DNA from: Chlorobium phaeovibrioides
Lineage (GTDB): Bacteria; Bacteroidota; Chlorobiia; Chlorobiales; Chlorobiaceae
Reading direction: 5' to 3'
Assembly: GCF_003968655.1 (NCBI RefSeq)
Contig: NZ_RXYK01000001.1
Coordinates: 62,001 to 126,000 of the forward strand
Length of the DNA stretch: 64,000 nt
The first letter of the stretch is position 1, and every line of letters starts with the position of its first letter. Both the position numbers and the translations under genes were made by a program. The notes under the pieces are model-generated. The model had not been told where the DNA came from. It searched no databases and saw only the letters and a program-made list of their open reading frames with translations. Positions 46,186 to 56,540 of this stretch are shown piece by piece.

Positions 46186-48306
46186 ATGAACATGGAATCC
46201 ATGACTGAAGGCAAGAAAGAAACATTCTCTCCAGAAGATAGCTGCACAGGCGGAGGCTCGGTGTTTGCGGTGCAATCGGAAATCCTGAGGCGGTTCAAGG
46301 ATGTCTATGAGCTTTTCCCCGGCTCCTTTTCCATCATGAACGCCGGGGGAAAACTGATTGCATGGAACCGGTATATGAGGGATGTGATTATCGGGAGGCC
46401 TGAGGGTGAGATGAGCGATGTAGACGGTATGAGGGCCATCCATCCTGATGACAGAGATTTTGTGATGCAGCAATTTTCTGCTGTCATCAGTTCAGGTGCT
46501 GATAAAACAGGGGAGGCGAGAGTTCTTGTGGGCGGAGGTCCTGAGTATACATGGCGGGCTATAACCGGACGGAAAATAGAGGTGGATGGTGAGCCGTGTG
46601 TTCTGGCCATAGGGATTGACATTACAGAGCGACAGAGGCTTGAATCACTGCAGGCCCTGCATCTGCGGATGCTTGAGCTGGCGGAAGCCTCTTCCATAGA
46701 GGAATTGGTACGGATTGCTCTTGATGAAGCAGAACAGATGACAGGAAGCGCCATCGGGTTCTGCACCTTCATTACCGAAGAACTCAATAATGAGCCGGTA
46801 CAGGTCTGGTCAACAAACGCATCGAACCATTTTCGGCATGCAGGCATGGGGGAGGCGGGGCACCCCATTCTCAGACTGTCGCACCTGTGGGACGATGTCA
46901 TCAAAACAAAACAGCTTGTCATTCATAATGACTATCCCTCGCTCAGGAAGAGAAGTGGGTTGCCTGTTGGACACGACATGGTCATCAGGGCGCTGGTCAT
47001 TCCTCTCATGAAGTCCGGTGAGGTTACTGCCATTTTCGGTATCTGCAACAAAGCCGCTGCCTATACTGAGGCTGATGCCGGAACCGCAAGCCGAATTGCT
47101 GATTGTTTATGGGGCATTGTTACCCGCAAGCTTGCCGAACAGTCGGAACAGCGGATGCAGGAGCAGTTGCAGCAGTCACAGAAAATAGAGCTCCTTGGCC
47201 AGCTGGCAGGAGGCATTGCTCACGACTTCAACAACATGCTCTCCGTCACGCTTGGCTATACGGAAATTCTGCTTGAATCCATCCCTGAAACCCATCCTTT
47301 CTTTGAAGGTCTTGAGGCAATACGGCGCTCAACTGAGAGAAGTGCCAATCTTACCAGCCAGCTGCTCTCGTTTGCCCGTAAACAGTTGCGTCAGATGCAG
47401 GTCATCAATGTGAACGAAGAGGTTGCGGTTATGCTGCCGATACTCAAAAGCGCCCTGGGTGAAAGCATACAGTGCAACTGTAAGCCGGCCATAGATGCTG
47501 TCAGGGTGTGGATGGATCCTACACAGTTCGACCAGATTCTCACCAACCTTTGCCTTAACGCCCGGGATGCAATTGGGCACAGCGGTACCATCACCATTGC
47601 TACGGGCGTGAAGCATGTTGAAACATCAGATATACGGTCAGGCTTTCCATGTCTGTTACCGGGGATCTATGTTTCCATATCGGTTACCGATACGGGAACC
47701 GGCATCAAAGCGCATGACCTCCCGCACATTTTTGAGCCTTTTTATACTACGAAAGAGGTAGGAGAAGGGTCTGGGCTTGGGCTTTCAACAGTTTATGGCA
47801 TTGCCCGCCAAAATAACGGTTGTGTCGAATGCTGGACAGAAGCGGGAAGCGGCAGTTCGTTTACGGTTTATCTGCCGCGATACGCAAAGCAGGAAAGTAC
47901 AACAGTCGACACGACGCCTGAGCTTCACGGGAAAACAACAGGATCAACCATTCTGGTTGTTGAGGATGTACCCGATATCCTTCAATTGGTCACGCGGTTT
48001 CTTGAAAATCAAGGACACAGGGTTCTCACTGCAGAGGATGCGGAAACAGCCCTTGCCATGGTCAGGGACAGGCAGCTGCCTCTTAAGCTGCTTGTCAGCG
48101 ATGTTGTCCTGCCGGGAATGAACGGTGTGGATATGAACCAGGAATTGCGCAAAGAAATCCCTGATCTGAAAACCCTCTTCATGTCCGGCTACGCTCCTGA
48201 ACGGATCAGGCAGCACGGGGCATTCGAAGAAGGAGTGAACTTCATTCAAAAACCATTCGCCATGAAGGCCTTCCTGAAACTGATCCATGACATTCTTGAG
48301 AACTGA
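46186..48306 (+). CDS. PAS-GAF hybrid histidine kinase with C-terminal receiver
   Basis: A 706-aa sensor kinase. Order: N-terminal PAS (about 35-155, ending IGIDITERQRLE), GAF-like domain (about 160-310), phospho-acceptor His in GGIAHDFNN near residue 346, HATPase (about 440-565; VTDTGTGI, GSGLGLSTVYG) and a receiver with Asp near residue 639 (VSDVVLPGMNG). No membrane helix. It shares the HAHDFNN kinase type and receiver arrangement with the gene at 18482 and, like it, has no neighbouring regulator or output gene. The GAF domain may bind a small ligand or heme. Confidence 0.9.
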   Translation: MNMESMTEGKKETFSPEDSCTGGGSVFAVQSEILRRFKDVYELFPGSFSIMNAGGKLIAWNRYMRDVIIGRPEGEMSDVDGMRAIHPDDRDFVMQQFSAVISSGADKTGEARVLVGGGPEYTWRAITGRKIEVDGEPCVLAIGIDITERQRLESLQALHLRMLELAEASSIEELVRIALDEAEQMTGSAIGFCTFITEELNNEPVQVWSTNASNHFRHAGMGEAGHPILRLSHLWDDVIKTKQLVIHNDYPSLRKRSGLPVGHDMVIRALVIPLMKSGEVTAIFGICNKAAAYTEADAGTASRIADCLWGIVTRKLAEQSEQRMQEQLQQSQKIELLGQLAGGIAHDFNNMLSVTLGYTEILLESIPETHPFFEGLEAIRRSTERSANLTSQLLSFARKQLRQMQVINVNEEVAVMLPILKSALGESIQCNCKPAIDAVRVWMDPTQFDQILTNLCLNARDAIGHSGTITIATGVKHVETSDIRSGFPCLLPGIYVSISVTDTGTGIKAHDLPHIFEPFYTTKEVGEGSGLGLSTVYGIARQNNGCVECWTEAGSGSSFTVYLPRYAKQESTTVDTTPELHGKTTGSTILVVEDVPDILQLVTRFLENQGHRVLTAEDAETALAMVRDRQLPLKLLVSDVVLPGMNGVDMNQELRKEIPDLKTLFMSGYAPERIRQHGAFEEGVNFIQKPFAMKAFLKLIHDILEN

Positions 48307-48310
48307 GACG

Positions 48311-48343
48311 GCAGGCTCTTGAATGAAGATTTCGAGAGCCTGC
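48311..48343 (+). terminator. Possible terminator between hybrid kinase and priA
   Basis: GCAGGCTCT and AGAGCCTGC (48311-48319, 48335-48343) pair perfectly, extendable by a wobble and one more pair to 11 bp. It starts 4 bp after the kinase stop, but has no T run after it. Confidence 0.45.
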
Positions 48344-48471
48344 TCATCAAACGGTACAACGACTCTCGGGCGTGCACATCCGAACCCTGGCTTACTGGAG
48401 ATGAGCATTCCAGATAAAACAGCCGGCAGCAAGAAGCGTTATATCATTATTCAAGAGTATCTCAGATTGCT

Positions 48472-50904
48472 TTACATCAGACTTCCCGGGTCGACATCGA
48501 TGCTGACGGTGGCGGCAGGGTTGCGGAAGCGTGAGGTGATTTCGTGCTGGAGGTATCTGGCGAAGGGTTCCGTGAGGCGGGCTTCAGTGAGTTTTACCAG
48601 AAGATGGTAGCGGTAGTTGCCCCGGATTTTTGCTATGCTGGCGGGTGCGGGGCCGAGCACTTGGCCTTTGGTGTCGGTGAGTGCCGTCTGGAGCATTTCT
48701 CTGCAGACTTCAGCTGCTTTTTGTGCCGTGGGTTCATCGGGCGAGCTGCATTCAAATTTCACCAGCTTTGTGTAAGGGGGGTATCCGAGCTCTTTGCGTG
48801 AGGCCATTTCCAGTTTGAAAAATTCACTGTAGCTGCCGGTGAGCAGGGCGTTGAAAACTTCGTTTTCACGGTTGTAGACCTGCAGGTAGACTTCGCCGGG
48901 GGTGGATGAACGCCCTGCGCGTCCCGATACCTGTGTGAGGAGCGAGTACATCCTTTCTGAGGCACGGAAGTCGGGGAGGTTCAGGCCGATGTCGGCCATG
49001 AGAACGCCGACAAGTGTGACATTGGGAAAGTCGAGCCCTTTGGCGACCATCTGGGTGCCGAGCAGGATGCGGGCTTTGCCTTCGCGGAACTCATCGAGGA
49101 TGCGTCCGTGTGAGCCTTTTGTTGTTGTGGTGTCCACATCCATGCGGAGAATGCGTTCTTCAGGGAACAGTGTCTGGAGCTCCTCTTCAATCCTCTCTGT
49201 GCCGCTTCCTTTGAAGAAGAGATCGGGGGAGGAGCATGAGGGACAGAGGTTGCTGAATGGTTCGGTGTGGCCGCAGTAGTGGCAGCGGAGCTGGCGGTGC
49301 CCGGCATGGTACACCATGGGTATGCCGCAGTGGGGGCACTGGGGAACATGGCCGCATGCGAAGCAGAGGACGCTGCCCGAAAAGCCTCTCCTGTTCTGGA
49401 GGAGGATGATCTGTTCGTTCTTCTCAAGCCGTTTTGCCATTTCGTGGCGCAGCTTGTCTGAAATTGAGGGTGTGGCTTTGGGGCTGTCTTTCATGACAAC
49501 CATGCAGAGTGTCGGCATGGTTGCCCCGTCAATCCTCTCGGGCAGAGTCAGGCGGGTGTATTTGCCCTGAAGTGCGTTGCCGTAGGATTCGAAGGAGGGG
49601 GTTGCCGAGCCGAGGATGCAGATGGCTCCTTCTGTTCGGGCTCTCATGACCGCAATGTCGCGCGCGTTGTAGCGGGGGTTCCGGTCCTGCTTGTAGGCGC
49701 CGTCGTGCTCTTCGTCAACAATGATGGCTCCAAGGTTTTCAAGCGGGGCGAAGATGGTTGAACGGGCTCCGAGAGCAATTCTGGTTCTTCCACTTCGGAG
49801 GCTGTGCCATGCGTCATACTTTTCCTGTCTGCCCATTGCGCTGTGCATGATGGTGACGGCGTCACCGAAGTGCTGGCGGAACCTGCCTGCGGTCTGCGGG
49901 GTGAGGGCAATTTCGGGGACGAGCACAATGGCTGTTTTGCCTCTCGCGAGCACTTCTTTCAGAAATTCTATGTAGACAAGCGTTTTGCCGCTGCCGGTAA
50001 CGCCGTGCAGCAGAAAGGTATGGTAGGCCGCTTTGCGGACGGCATCGCTGAGGGCGGCAAGAGCGGTGCGTTGCGCTGCAGTTGGTTTTTTTGTTCCTTC
50101 GTCGGGTGTTGGCATACCTGTGTCGAAGCGGCCGTGCAGGGGGATATCAATTTTTTCAAGGTAACCCGAAGCTGTAAGCGTGTTGAGTATGCGGCGCGAT
50201 GCATGTGAGGCGTCAAGTGATGCTCCGCCGGGGCCGAAGGCTGCTATGCGGTGGAATGTCTCAAGCTGTTTTGGAGTGTTCTTGAGTCCCTCTTCGGGTT
50301 CAGCGGGGAGGGTGGGGGCAATGCGCCATGCGGGTGCTGTTTTCTGTGATGTCGAGGAGATTTTTCTCGTGATCTTCAGATGGCCGCCCCGTTCAAGTTC
50401 CGACAGGGTTCGATAAAGCTGTTTTTTCCCAAGTCGGCGCTGCAGCTGCTTTACAGTCAGCCGACCTTCTTGATGAAGCAGCTGCATGATTCGGCGGCGG
50501 AGAGCCGTGTTCTTAGTGCTGCGCTCTTCTGCCTCAAGGGTGAAGTCGCTGGGTTCTACTATTTCATCAACCGTGGTGCGTACTGCAAGCGGGATGGTTG
50601 CTGTGATACAGTCAATCCGCCGGGTGAGGTAGTATCCGGCCATCCACTCCGTGAGTCGCATCATGGGCTGGCTGAGAACGGGCTCTCCTCCGTAGAGGAT
50701 ATCGGTCAGTTCGGCTGGAGGGTGGGAGGGAGGAGCTTCAACATCGGTTTCAAGGATGTATGCCGTTGATAGGGACTGTCTTCCGCCGGTGGTGGATATG
50801 AGCACCATGCATCCCGGCTTCAGAGTTGCTTCAGCTTCTTCGGGTACCCTGAGAGCAAAGGGCTCTCCCCTGAAAAGGCGTTCGGCTGTTATGAGGACAT
50901 GCAT
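48472..50904 (-). CDS. priA: Primosomal replication-restart helicase PriA
   Basis: An 810-aa 3'-to-5' DNA helicase that restarts stalled replication forks. It has an N-terminal DNA-binding domain, Walker A GVTGSGKT near residue 299, a DEEH box (VDEEHDGAYKQ) and a zinc-binding region with paired cysteines (CFACGHVPQCPHC; CHYCGHTEPFSNLCPSC) near residue 525, then the helicase C-terminal motifs (LGTQMVAKGLDFPNVTLVG). It is slightly longer than E. coli PriA (732). Adk begins its reading 17 bp upstream. Confidence 0.96.
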   Translation of the reverse strand: MHVLITAERLFRGEPFALRVPEEAEATLKPGCMVLISTTGGRQSLSTAYILETDVEAPPSHPPAELTDILYGGEPVLSQPMMRLTEWMAGYYLTRRIDCITATIPLAVRTTVDEIVEPSDFTLEAEERSTKNTALRRRIMQLLHQEGRLTVKQLQRRLGKKQLYRTLSELERGGHLKITRKISSTSQKTAPAWRIAPTLPAEPEEGLKNTPKQLETFHRIAAFGPGGASLDASHASRRILNTLTASGYLEKIDIPLHGRFDTGMPTPDEGTKKPTAAQRTALAALSDAVRKAAYHTFLLHGVTGSGKTLVYIEFLKEVLARGKTAIVLVPEIALTPQTAGRFRQHFGDAVTIMHSAMGRQEKYDAWHSLRSGRTRIALGARSTIFAPLENLGAIIVDEEHDGAYKQDRNPRYNARDIAVMRARTEGAICILGSATPSFESYGNALQGKYTRLTLPERIDGATMPTLCMVVMKDSPKATPSISDKLRHEMAKRLEKNEQIILLQNRRGFSGSVLCFACGHVPQCPHCGIPMVYHAGHRQLRCHYCGHTEPFSNLCPSCSSPDLFFKGSGTERIEEELQTLFPEERILRMDVDTTTTKGSHGRILDEFREGKARILLGTQMVAKGLDFPNVTLVGVLMADIGLNLPDFRASERMYSLLTQVSGRAGRSSTPGEVYLQVYNRENEVFNALLTGSYSEFFKLEMASRKELGYPPYTKLVKFECSSPDEPTAQKAAEVCREMLQTALTDTKGQVLGPAPASIAKIRGNYRYHLLVKLTEARLTEPFARYLQHEITSRFRNPAATVSIDVDPGSLM

Positions 50905-50921
50905 GGGAGAGCCGGCATGGT

Positions 50922-51581
50922 TCAGGCGCCAAGTGCCTTGAGAATGCGGTCCCGTATCTCTTCAACCTTTCCCGTCCCCTCCACGGTGGTGAACCGGGGG
51001 GAGTCCAAAGAGCCTTCAGCGGCGCGACCGGTATAGTACTCTATGAGAGGGGAGGTCTGTTCGTGGTAGATGGCAAGCCGTTTTTTTACAGTCTCTTCGG
51101 TGTCGTCAACCCTTTGGATCAGCGGTTCACCGGTTTCATCATCCACTCCTGGCTGCTGCGGGGGGTTGAAGGTGAGGTGGTAGGTTCTTCCTGAGGCCGG
51201 ATGCACCCTCCGCCCGCTCATTCTCTGAATGATGCTGCTGTCTTCAACGCGGATTTCAATGACATGATTGATTGTGATGCCTTCTCTGTCAAGAGCCTCA
51301 GCCTGTGCAATTGTACGGGGGAAGCCGTCAAAGAGGCAGCCGCTCCTGCAGTCGTCTTCTTTGAGGCGTTCTTTGATGATGTCTAAGATGATGTCGTCTG
51401 AAACGAGGTTGCCGGAATCCATAACCTCTTTTGCCTTGCGTCCGAGCGGGGTCTCTTCCTTGACTGCTGCCCGCAGCATGTCACCTGTGGATATTTGCGG
51501 TATGCCGAGTGCTTTTGAAATGAAATTTGACTGTGTGCCTTTCCCGGCACCCGGGGCTCCAAGAAGAATAATTCTCATCAA
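50922..51581 (-). CDS. adk: Adenylate kinase
   Basis: Converts AMP and ATP to two ADP. The 219-aa long-form enzyme has the P-loop [22 protein letters not shown], the [12 protein letters not shown] segment and a LID domain without zinc cysteines ([16 protein letters not shown]). It is followed by priA on the same strand after a 17-bp gap. Confidence 0.97.
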   Translation of the reverse strand: MMRIILLGAPGAGKGTQSNFISKALGIPQISTGDMLRAAVKEETPLGRKAKEVMDSGNLVSDDIILDIIKERLKEDDCRSGCLFDGFPRTIAQAEALDREGITINHVIEIRVEDSSIIQRMSGRRVHPASGRTYHLTFNPPQQPGVDDETGEPLIQRVDDTEETVKKRLAIYHEQTSPLIEYYTGRAAEGSLDSPRFTTVEGTGKVEEIRDRILKALGA

Positions 51582-51634
51582 ACTGCTTATAAGGATTTTT
51601 TCGTGGTGATGACGGTGACTTTTGGTCTTGTGCT

Positions 51635-52288
51635 TTAGGGAGTGGCTGGCGGTTCGGCTTTTTTTGTTGAGGGTTTGATGTCGATGACCTGTTTTGAAGG
51701 GGCTTTGCGGAACTCGATTGTCGTGGCTTTGGCGCTCCCTGACGGTTTTTTTGTATGTCGGAGTTCAGCCTGGTTGAAAATCTGCTGGAAAGCCGCAGCA
51801 GGGCCTTCTGCATCCAGTGAACGAAGGAAATATTCGTCTTCAGTGAGGGTGCTGCCGGCAAATTCAGAGTCCGTGCTGTCAAGAATCATCCTGATCATCC
51901 GGCGGCTTTCACCCATGTCACCTTTTGACTCAATCTGGGTTTCAGCTTTGGCATTGATTGTAGTGATGCGTTCGCCTTTGCAGTCGGTTTCCTCCAGAAG
52001 GCCGAGAGTGATTTTTATCTTGATGCCGAGAAGGGCGAATGATGAGACTTCAGCCTGAATGACGGTCATGCCGCCAACAGCTGTTTTTTTGCTCCTGAGA
52101 TCCCATCCTACCCACTGATCTATTTTCGAGGTTATGTATTCGCTGATCTCATCAGTTTTTTTGGCGAACCGCCTGACTTTGAGTTCAGGGAATATGGGTG
52201 AAACAGAGGTATGTGTGGCATTGTCGGTCAGGCCGTAATAGGCTTTTGCCATCTCTTTGCGGAAGGGGAGTAAGTCAAGCAGATCCAT
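51635..52288 (-). CDS. Conserved-looking hypothetical protein, cytoplasmic
   Basis: A 217-aa soluble protein with no recognised family. Residues about 20-175 are mixed alpha/beta with a hydrophobic core ([33 protein letters not shown]), and the last 45 are a Lys/Pro/Ala/Ser tail like a flexible linker. No signal or membrane segment. It lies between rlmN and adk in the same direction, 15 bp after rlmN. No function is proposed. Confidence 0.6.
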   Translation of the reverse strand: MDLLDLLPFRKEMAKAYYGLTDNATHTSVSPIFPELKVRRFAKKTDEISEYITSKIDQWVGWDLRSKKTAVGGMTVIQAEVSSFALLGIKIKITLGLLEETDCKGERITTINAKAETQIESKGDMGESRRMIRMILDSTDSEFAGSTLTEDEYFLRSLDAEGPAAAFQQIFNQAELRHTKKPSGSAKATTIEFRKAPSKQVIDIKPSTKKAEPPATP

Positions 52289-52303
52289 TGTAAGGTGTGC
52301 CGG

Positions 52304-53389
52304 TTAGGATTTATTGCTGTGTTCCATGCCTTTTGCTGCAAGCTGACCGCAGGCAGCATGAATGGATGTTCCGTAGCTTTTTCTGAGGGTGACCTGCAGT
52401 CCGGCTTCAAGGAGCCGGTCACGGAATCGGTCTCTGGTTTCGCTGCAGACAGACTGAAATGGAATATTAACGATACTATTATAATCAATCAAGTTTATTT
52501 TGCAGAAAAACCTTGAGGCAAAACGGATGAGCTGGCGGGCGTCCCCCTGGGTGTCATTCACCCCCTCAAGCAGCATATAAACAAGAGTGACCGGTTCGCC
52601 GGTATTTTTTGCATAGTGAGCAAGAACGGGCTGAAGCTCATCGAGCGGGTACCGCCGTGCGGCCAGAGGCATAAGAGATTCTCTTTTTTCCTGAAATGCC
52701 GAGTGGAGTGAAACTGCCAGTTTGGTTTTCATTCCGGAGGTTGCCAGTTTTGCTATTTCGGGAATGATGCCGACTGTTGAAATGGTGATTTTCCGTTGTG
52801 AGATTGAGGATGCATAGCCTCTTGTGCTGAGGGTTTCAACTGCATCAAACACATTGAGGGTGTTGAGAAGCGGTTCTCCCATTCCCATGAAAACTATGTT
52901 TGTGATCTTCTGCTCCCTTCCGGATGCGGCAAGCATGCTGTTGAGGGCGTTCGCCTGTCCTGTTATTTCGCCCGGTGTGAGGTTTCGTTTGAAGCCGAGC
53001 GAGCCGGTGGCACAGAAAGAGCATTGCAGGGCGCATCCCGCCTGGGATGAGAGGCATGCCGTCAGGCGACCCGGCCCGGGAATGAGGACGGTTTCAATCA
53101 TGGCGCCGTCAGGCAGACGGAGCAGGAGTTTTTCGGTCGGCCCGGGGCATGCGCCTTCCGTTGAATCGTCGTGCTGCTCTACTTCAGGGGGAGTGATGGC
53201 AAAGGTTTCCTCCAGCGCTTTACGCAGTGCTTTGCTGAGGGTTGTCATCTCTTCAAATGATTCTGCCCTGTGGCTGAAAAGCCACTCGTGAATCTGTTTG
53301 GCCCTCCAGGCAGGTTCTTTCATCTCCGCCAGTCGTCCTGTGAGCTGCTGCAGGGTCAGGTCGGTAATGTTCTGAAGCGTCTTGGCCAT
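52304..53389 (-). CDS. rlmN: Dual-specificity RNA methyltransferase RlmN
   Basis: Radical-SAM enzyme that methylates C2 of adenosine 2503 in 23S rRNA and A37 of some tRNAs. The 361-aa protein starts at the ATG at 53389 (MAKTLQNI); an upstream ATG at 53425 adds 12 residues. The Fe-S motif CALQCSFCATG near residue 105, the GMGEPLLN segment near 155 and a C-terminal CGQLAAK with the reactive Cys are visible. Confidence 0.95.
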   Translation of the reverse strand: MAKTLQNITDLTLQQLTGRLAEMKEPAWRAKQIHEWLFSHRAESFEEMTTLSKALRKALEETFAITPPEVEQHDDSTEGACPGPTEKLLLRLPDGAMIETVLIPGPGRLTACLSSQAGCALQCSFCATGSLGFKRNLTPGEITGQANALNSMLAASGREQKITNIVFMGMGEPLLNTLNVFDAVETLSTRGYASSISQRKITISTVGIIPEIAKLATSGMKTKLAVSLHSAFQEKRESLMPLAARRYPLDELQPVLAHYAKNTGEPVTLVYMLLEGVNDTQGDARQLIRFASRFFCKINLIDYNSIVNIPFQSVCSETRDRFRDRLLEAGLQVTLRKSYGTSIHAACGQLAAKGMEHSNKS

Positions 53390-53549
53390 TGTGTGGGTTT
53401 TCTCTGATGTTTGAGGGGAACGCAATATAACTCTCCTTGCCTCTGTTTTGCTCGTGTCAATCTAAAAAAGTACTTTAATCCCAAAAGTTTGAGATCTGAA
53501 GAGATTTAACAGCCGGGACAAAGAGAGAGTTTTACTAGAGAAAAGTTGT

Positions 53550-53882
53550 ATGAAAGAAACCCTACAGGCCGACTTCAACCATCAGCTGCTTGACAAGCAT
53601 ATCCATGCACGCATACGGTTTGCCGCCCTTGCATACCTGCAGGCCGTTGAAAAAGCTTCATTTGTAGAAATCAGGGATTGTATCAAGGCAACTGACGGGA
53701 ACCTGAGCGTTCATATGCGCAAGCTTGAGGCTGCAGGATACATCAGTTGTGACAAGGGATTTCAGTCGCGAAAGCCCCATACCATATACAAGGTTACGGC
53801 TAAAGGCCGGTCGGCATTTTTGACCTACAGGGAGAATGTTGGATCGTTTCTTGATCCGATCTATCGTCTCCAGTCGGCATGA
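53550..53882 (+). CDS. Winged-helix DNA-binding transcriptional regulator
   Basis: A 110-aa protein with one winged helix-turn-helix (IRFAALAYLQAVEKASFVEI, then DGNLSVHMRKLEAAGYI, then RKPHTIYKVTAKGRSAFL), typical of the PF13601/PadR-MarR-like group. No ligand domain. It starts 124 bp from the divergent rlmN and 50 bp before the DHH gene. Its targets are unknown. Confidence 0.8.
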   Translation: MKETLQADFNHQLLDKHIHARIRFAALAYLQAVEKASFVEIRDCIKATDGNLSVHMRKLEAAGYISCDKGFQSRKPHTIYKVTAKGRSAFLTYRENVGSFLDPIYRLQSA

Positions 53883-53932
53883 GGCTGAAGAGGGTCTGCA
53901 GTGTCCAAATTTTTAAATAAGTCAGGAGACCG

Positions 53933-55000
53933 ATGATATTACCCGTACAAGGAAGAACACTGAAGAACGATGAGTGGACTCCGCTCATTGATCTTATGCT
54001 GGAGGGTGAGCAGATTGTTCTCACCACCCACGAGAATTCCGATGGTGACGGTCTTGGATCAGAAGTGGCGCTGGCTCTGGTGCTCAAGGCGCTGGGAAAA
54101 GAGGTCTCCATCCTCAACCCGACGCATGTTCCTCCGAACTACCGTTTTCTCATGGATTCTTTCCAGATAACCCATTTTGACCCTTCAAGCGAAGAGGCTG
54201 TTGCCGAGGTTACTCTCGCCGATGTTCTGGTGCTTCTGGATGCGAACCTCCATGATAGAATGGGATCTCTCTGGCCGCATGTGGAGTTTGCCCGGGAGCT
54301 TGGAGGGATGAAGGTACTCTGTATAGACCATCATCTCGAACCCGAGGATTTTGCTGATATGATGGTCTGTGAGAATTATGCATCCTCAGCCGGTGAGCTC
54401 GTCTACGACCTTCTTAGGGCACTTCGTGAGCGGCTGCGGCAGGAGGTGTTTACGCCCGCTGTGGCAGAGGCTCTCTATGTTGCCATCATGACTGATACCG
54501 GTTCGTTCCGCTTTCCTAAAACCTCGCCGTATGTGTATCGCATTGCCGGTGATCTTGTTGAAAGGGGGGCCGATGCGGCACTTGTCTATGACCGGATATA
54601 CAACTCACTCACGCCTCCGGCACTCAAGCTTCTCGGCCTTGCACTGACCTCCATTTCCATTCTGGATGATGGTGATATTTCGTGGCTTTTCATTTCACAG
54701 GAGATGCTGCGGCTGACGGGAAGCAAGTTGTTTGATACGGACCTGATTGTCAGTTATCTTCTCAGTGTTCCCTCTGTCAGGCTTGCAGTTCTGATGGTTG
54801 AGATGAAAGATGGCCGGACCAAGGCGAGTTTCCGTTCACGCGGCAGTGTCTGGGTAAACCAGCTTGCGAAAAAGTACGGTGGTGGCGGCCATATGAACGC
54901 AGCCGGGTGCCTGTTTCCGTTTTCGTCGGACAAGGCTCAGAAAGTGCTGCTTGATGATGTGCGTCTTTTTCTGAAAAATCCGGAATCGTTCAGCAGTTGA
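53933..55000 (+). CDS. DHH-family phosphoesterase (NrnA-like)
   Basis: A 355-aa bifunctional-type oligoribonuclease/PAP phosphatase. It has the DHH active-site motifs ENSDGDGLGSE near residue 34, LLDANLHDR near 102, CIDHHLE near 130, TDTGSFR, and the DHHA1 loop GGGGHMNAAG near residue 320. Probably degrades short RNA or cyclic dinucleotide breakdown products. Cytoplasmic. Linked in direction to pepA 34 bp downstream. Confidence 0.9.
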   Translation: MILPVQGRTLKNDEWTPLIDLMLEGEQIVLTTHENSDGDGLGSEVALALVLKALGKEVSILNPTHVPPNYRFLMDSFQITHFDPSSEEAVAEVTLADVLVLLDANLHDRMGSLWPHVEFARELGGMKVLCIDHHLEPEDFADMMVCENYASSAGELVYDLLRALRERLRQEVFTPAVAEALYVAIMTDTGSFRFPKTSPYVYRIAGDLVERGADAALVYDRIYNSLTPPALKLLGLALTSISILDDGDISWLFISQEMLRLTGSKLFDTDLIVSYLLSVPSVRLAVLMVEMKDGRTKASFRSRGSVWVNQLAKKYGGGGHMNAAGCLFPFSSDKAQKVLLDDVRLFLKNPESFSS

Positions 55001-55034
55001 TATTGCATTATTCATTTATCCAGGTACCATATCG

Positions 55035-56540
55035 ATGAAAATTTCCGTTACGCTCAGTGATCTTCATGATCTCAATGTTGATCTTCTTGCTCTTGCCTTC
55101 AGTAAGAGCGATCTGAAAAAAAAGGCTCCGAAAGCGCTTGCTGCCGCAGGAATTTCCAGCAGTGTTCTTGATGACTTCAAGGCAGGCGCAGGTGAACTGA
55201 TGCTTCTGTATCCTGCTGATGGAAAGCTTCGCGCCCAACGGGTGGCGCTTGTCGGCACGGGTGAGGGTAAAACCATTGACGACTGGCGGAAAGCCGCTGT
55301 AGAGGTTGCTTCCAAGGCGGCAGCACTGGAGGTCTCAAGTGTTGCTTTTGATATTACGGGAGATCGCCCGGGTGGAAAAAAAGGAGCGGGTGCACTTGCC
55401 GAGGCGGTTGCAGAAGGCGCCTGTTTCGGGAACTACCGTTTTGAGCGTCTGAAGAGCGGCAAGCTTGATAAGGAGCCGAAAAAGGCTGATGCAAAGAAAG
55501 GCATGTCCTCGTTCACCCTTCGAGTTGAGCCTGCGTTGCTTGGAGAGGCTGAAAAAGGAGCCGAAGCCGGACGGATAGTGGGTGAGGCACAGTCCATGGC
55601 AAGGGATATGATCAATCTGCCGGGTAATTATCTTCAGGCTGAGGATCTTTCAAAGATTGCCGTTGAATCAGGTAAAAAGTATGGCTATGCAGTCACGGTA
55701 TTGCGCAAAAAAGAGATTGAGGCCTTGAAAATGGGAGGTCTGCTTGCTGTCAATCAGGGCAGTACCCATCCGCCGACATTCACTGTTATGGACTATAAAC
55801 CCAAAGGCAAGGCCAGGGCTGTAGTGGCTCTTGTTGGAAAAGGGGTGACATTTGATTCCGGCGGTATTTCCATCAAGCCTTCTGAAGGAATGGGTGAAAT
55901 GAAGTCCGATATGGCCGGTGCGGCTGCAGTCATTGGTGCCGTCGAGGCGGCTGCGCGTCTGGCTCTGCCGGTCAGGGTCATTGGTCTGGTTCCCTCTACC
56001 GACAACATGCCTGACGGCTCCGCACAGAAGCCGGGAGATGTCATTACCACATATTCCGGCATTACGGTTGAGGTCGGTAATACTGATGCGGAGGGGCGTC
56101 TTATTCTGGCTGATGCGCTCAGCTATGCCAAAGAAAAATACAGTCCCGATGTGCTGATTGATGTGGCAACTCTGACTGGTGCCTGCATTGTGGCTCTGGG
56201 TTACAGGGTTGCAGGGATTTTCAGCAACAGCGACACTCTTGCAGCCGAAATTGGCGGGGCAGGTGAGCTCTCTGGCGAAAAAGTATGGCGTTTGCCCCTA
56301 TGGGACCTCTATGACGAACAGATACAGTCGGATGTTGCCGATGTGAACAATACCGGTGGTCGTGGAGCCGGTACAATCACTGCTGCGAAGTTTCTGCAGA
56401 AGTTTACCGATGGTCATAAAAAATGGGCGCATATAGATATTGCCGGACCATCCTTTTCTTCGAAAGGCTCACTGAACATAAAAGGCGGCACTGGATTCGG
56501 CGTCCGTCTTCTTGTTGAGCTGATGAAGCAGTGGAAGTGA
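55035..56540 (+). CDS. pepA: Leucyl aminopeptidase PepA
   Basis: Two-metal M17 aminopeptidase removing N-terminal residues from peptides. The 501-aa protein has a less conserved N-terminal domain and the catalytic domain with [16 protein letters not shown] near residue 275, [14 protein letters not shown] near 350 (metal ligands and the active-site Arg), and a C-terminal region with DIAGPSFS. Its end overlaps the lipase-like gene. Confidence 0.95.
   Translation: MKISVTLSDLHDLNVDLLALAFSKSDLKKKAPKALAAAGISSSVLDDFKAGAGELMLLYPADGKLRAQRVALVGTGEGKTIDDWRKAAVEVASKAAALEVSSVAFDITGDRPGGKKGAGALAEAVAEGACFGNYRFERLKSGKLDKEPKKADAKKGMSSFTLRVEPALLGEAEKGAEAGRIVGEAQSMARDMINLPGNYLQAEDLSKIAVESGKKYGYAVTVLRKKEIEALKMGGLLAVNQGSTHPPTFTVMDYKPKGKARAVVALVGKGVTFDSGGISIKPSEGMGEMKSDMAGAAAVIGAVEAAARLALPVRVIGLVPSTDNMPDGSAQKPGDVITTYSGITVEVGNTDAEGRLILADALSYAKEKYSPDVLIDVATLTGACIVALGYRVAGIFSNSDTLAAEIGGAGELSGEKVWRLPLWDLYDEQIQSDVADVNNTGGRGAGTITAAKFLQKFTDGHKKWAHIDIAGPSFSSKGSLNIKGGTGFGVRLLVELMKQWK

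Noticed and set aside
45936-46208. Plus-strand frame upstream of the second hybrid kinase
   Set aside because: Runs through the divergent promoter region and overlaps the kinase start; no family-like content.
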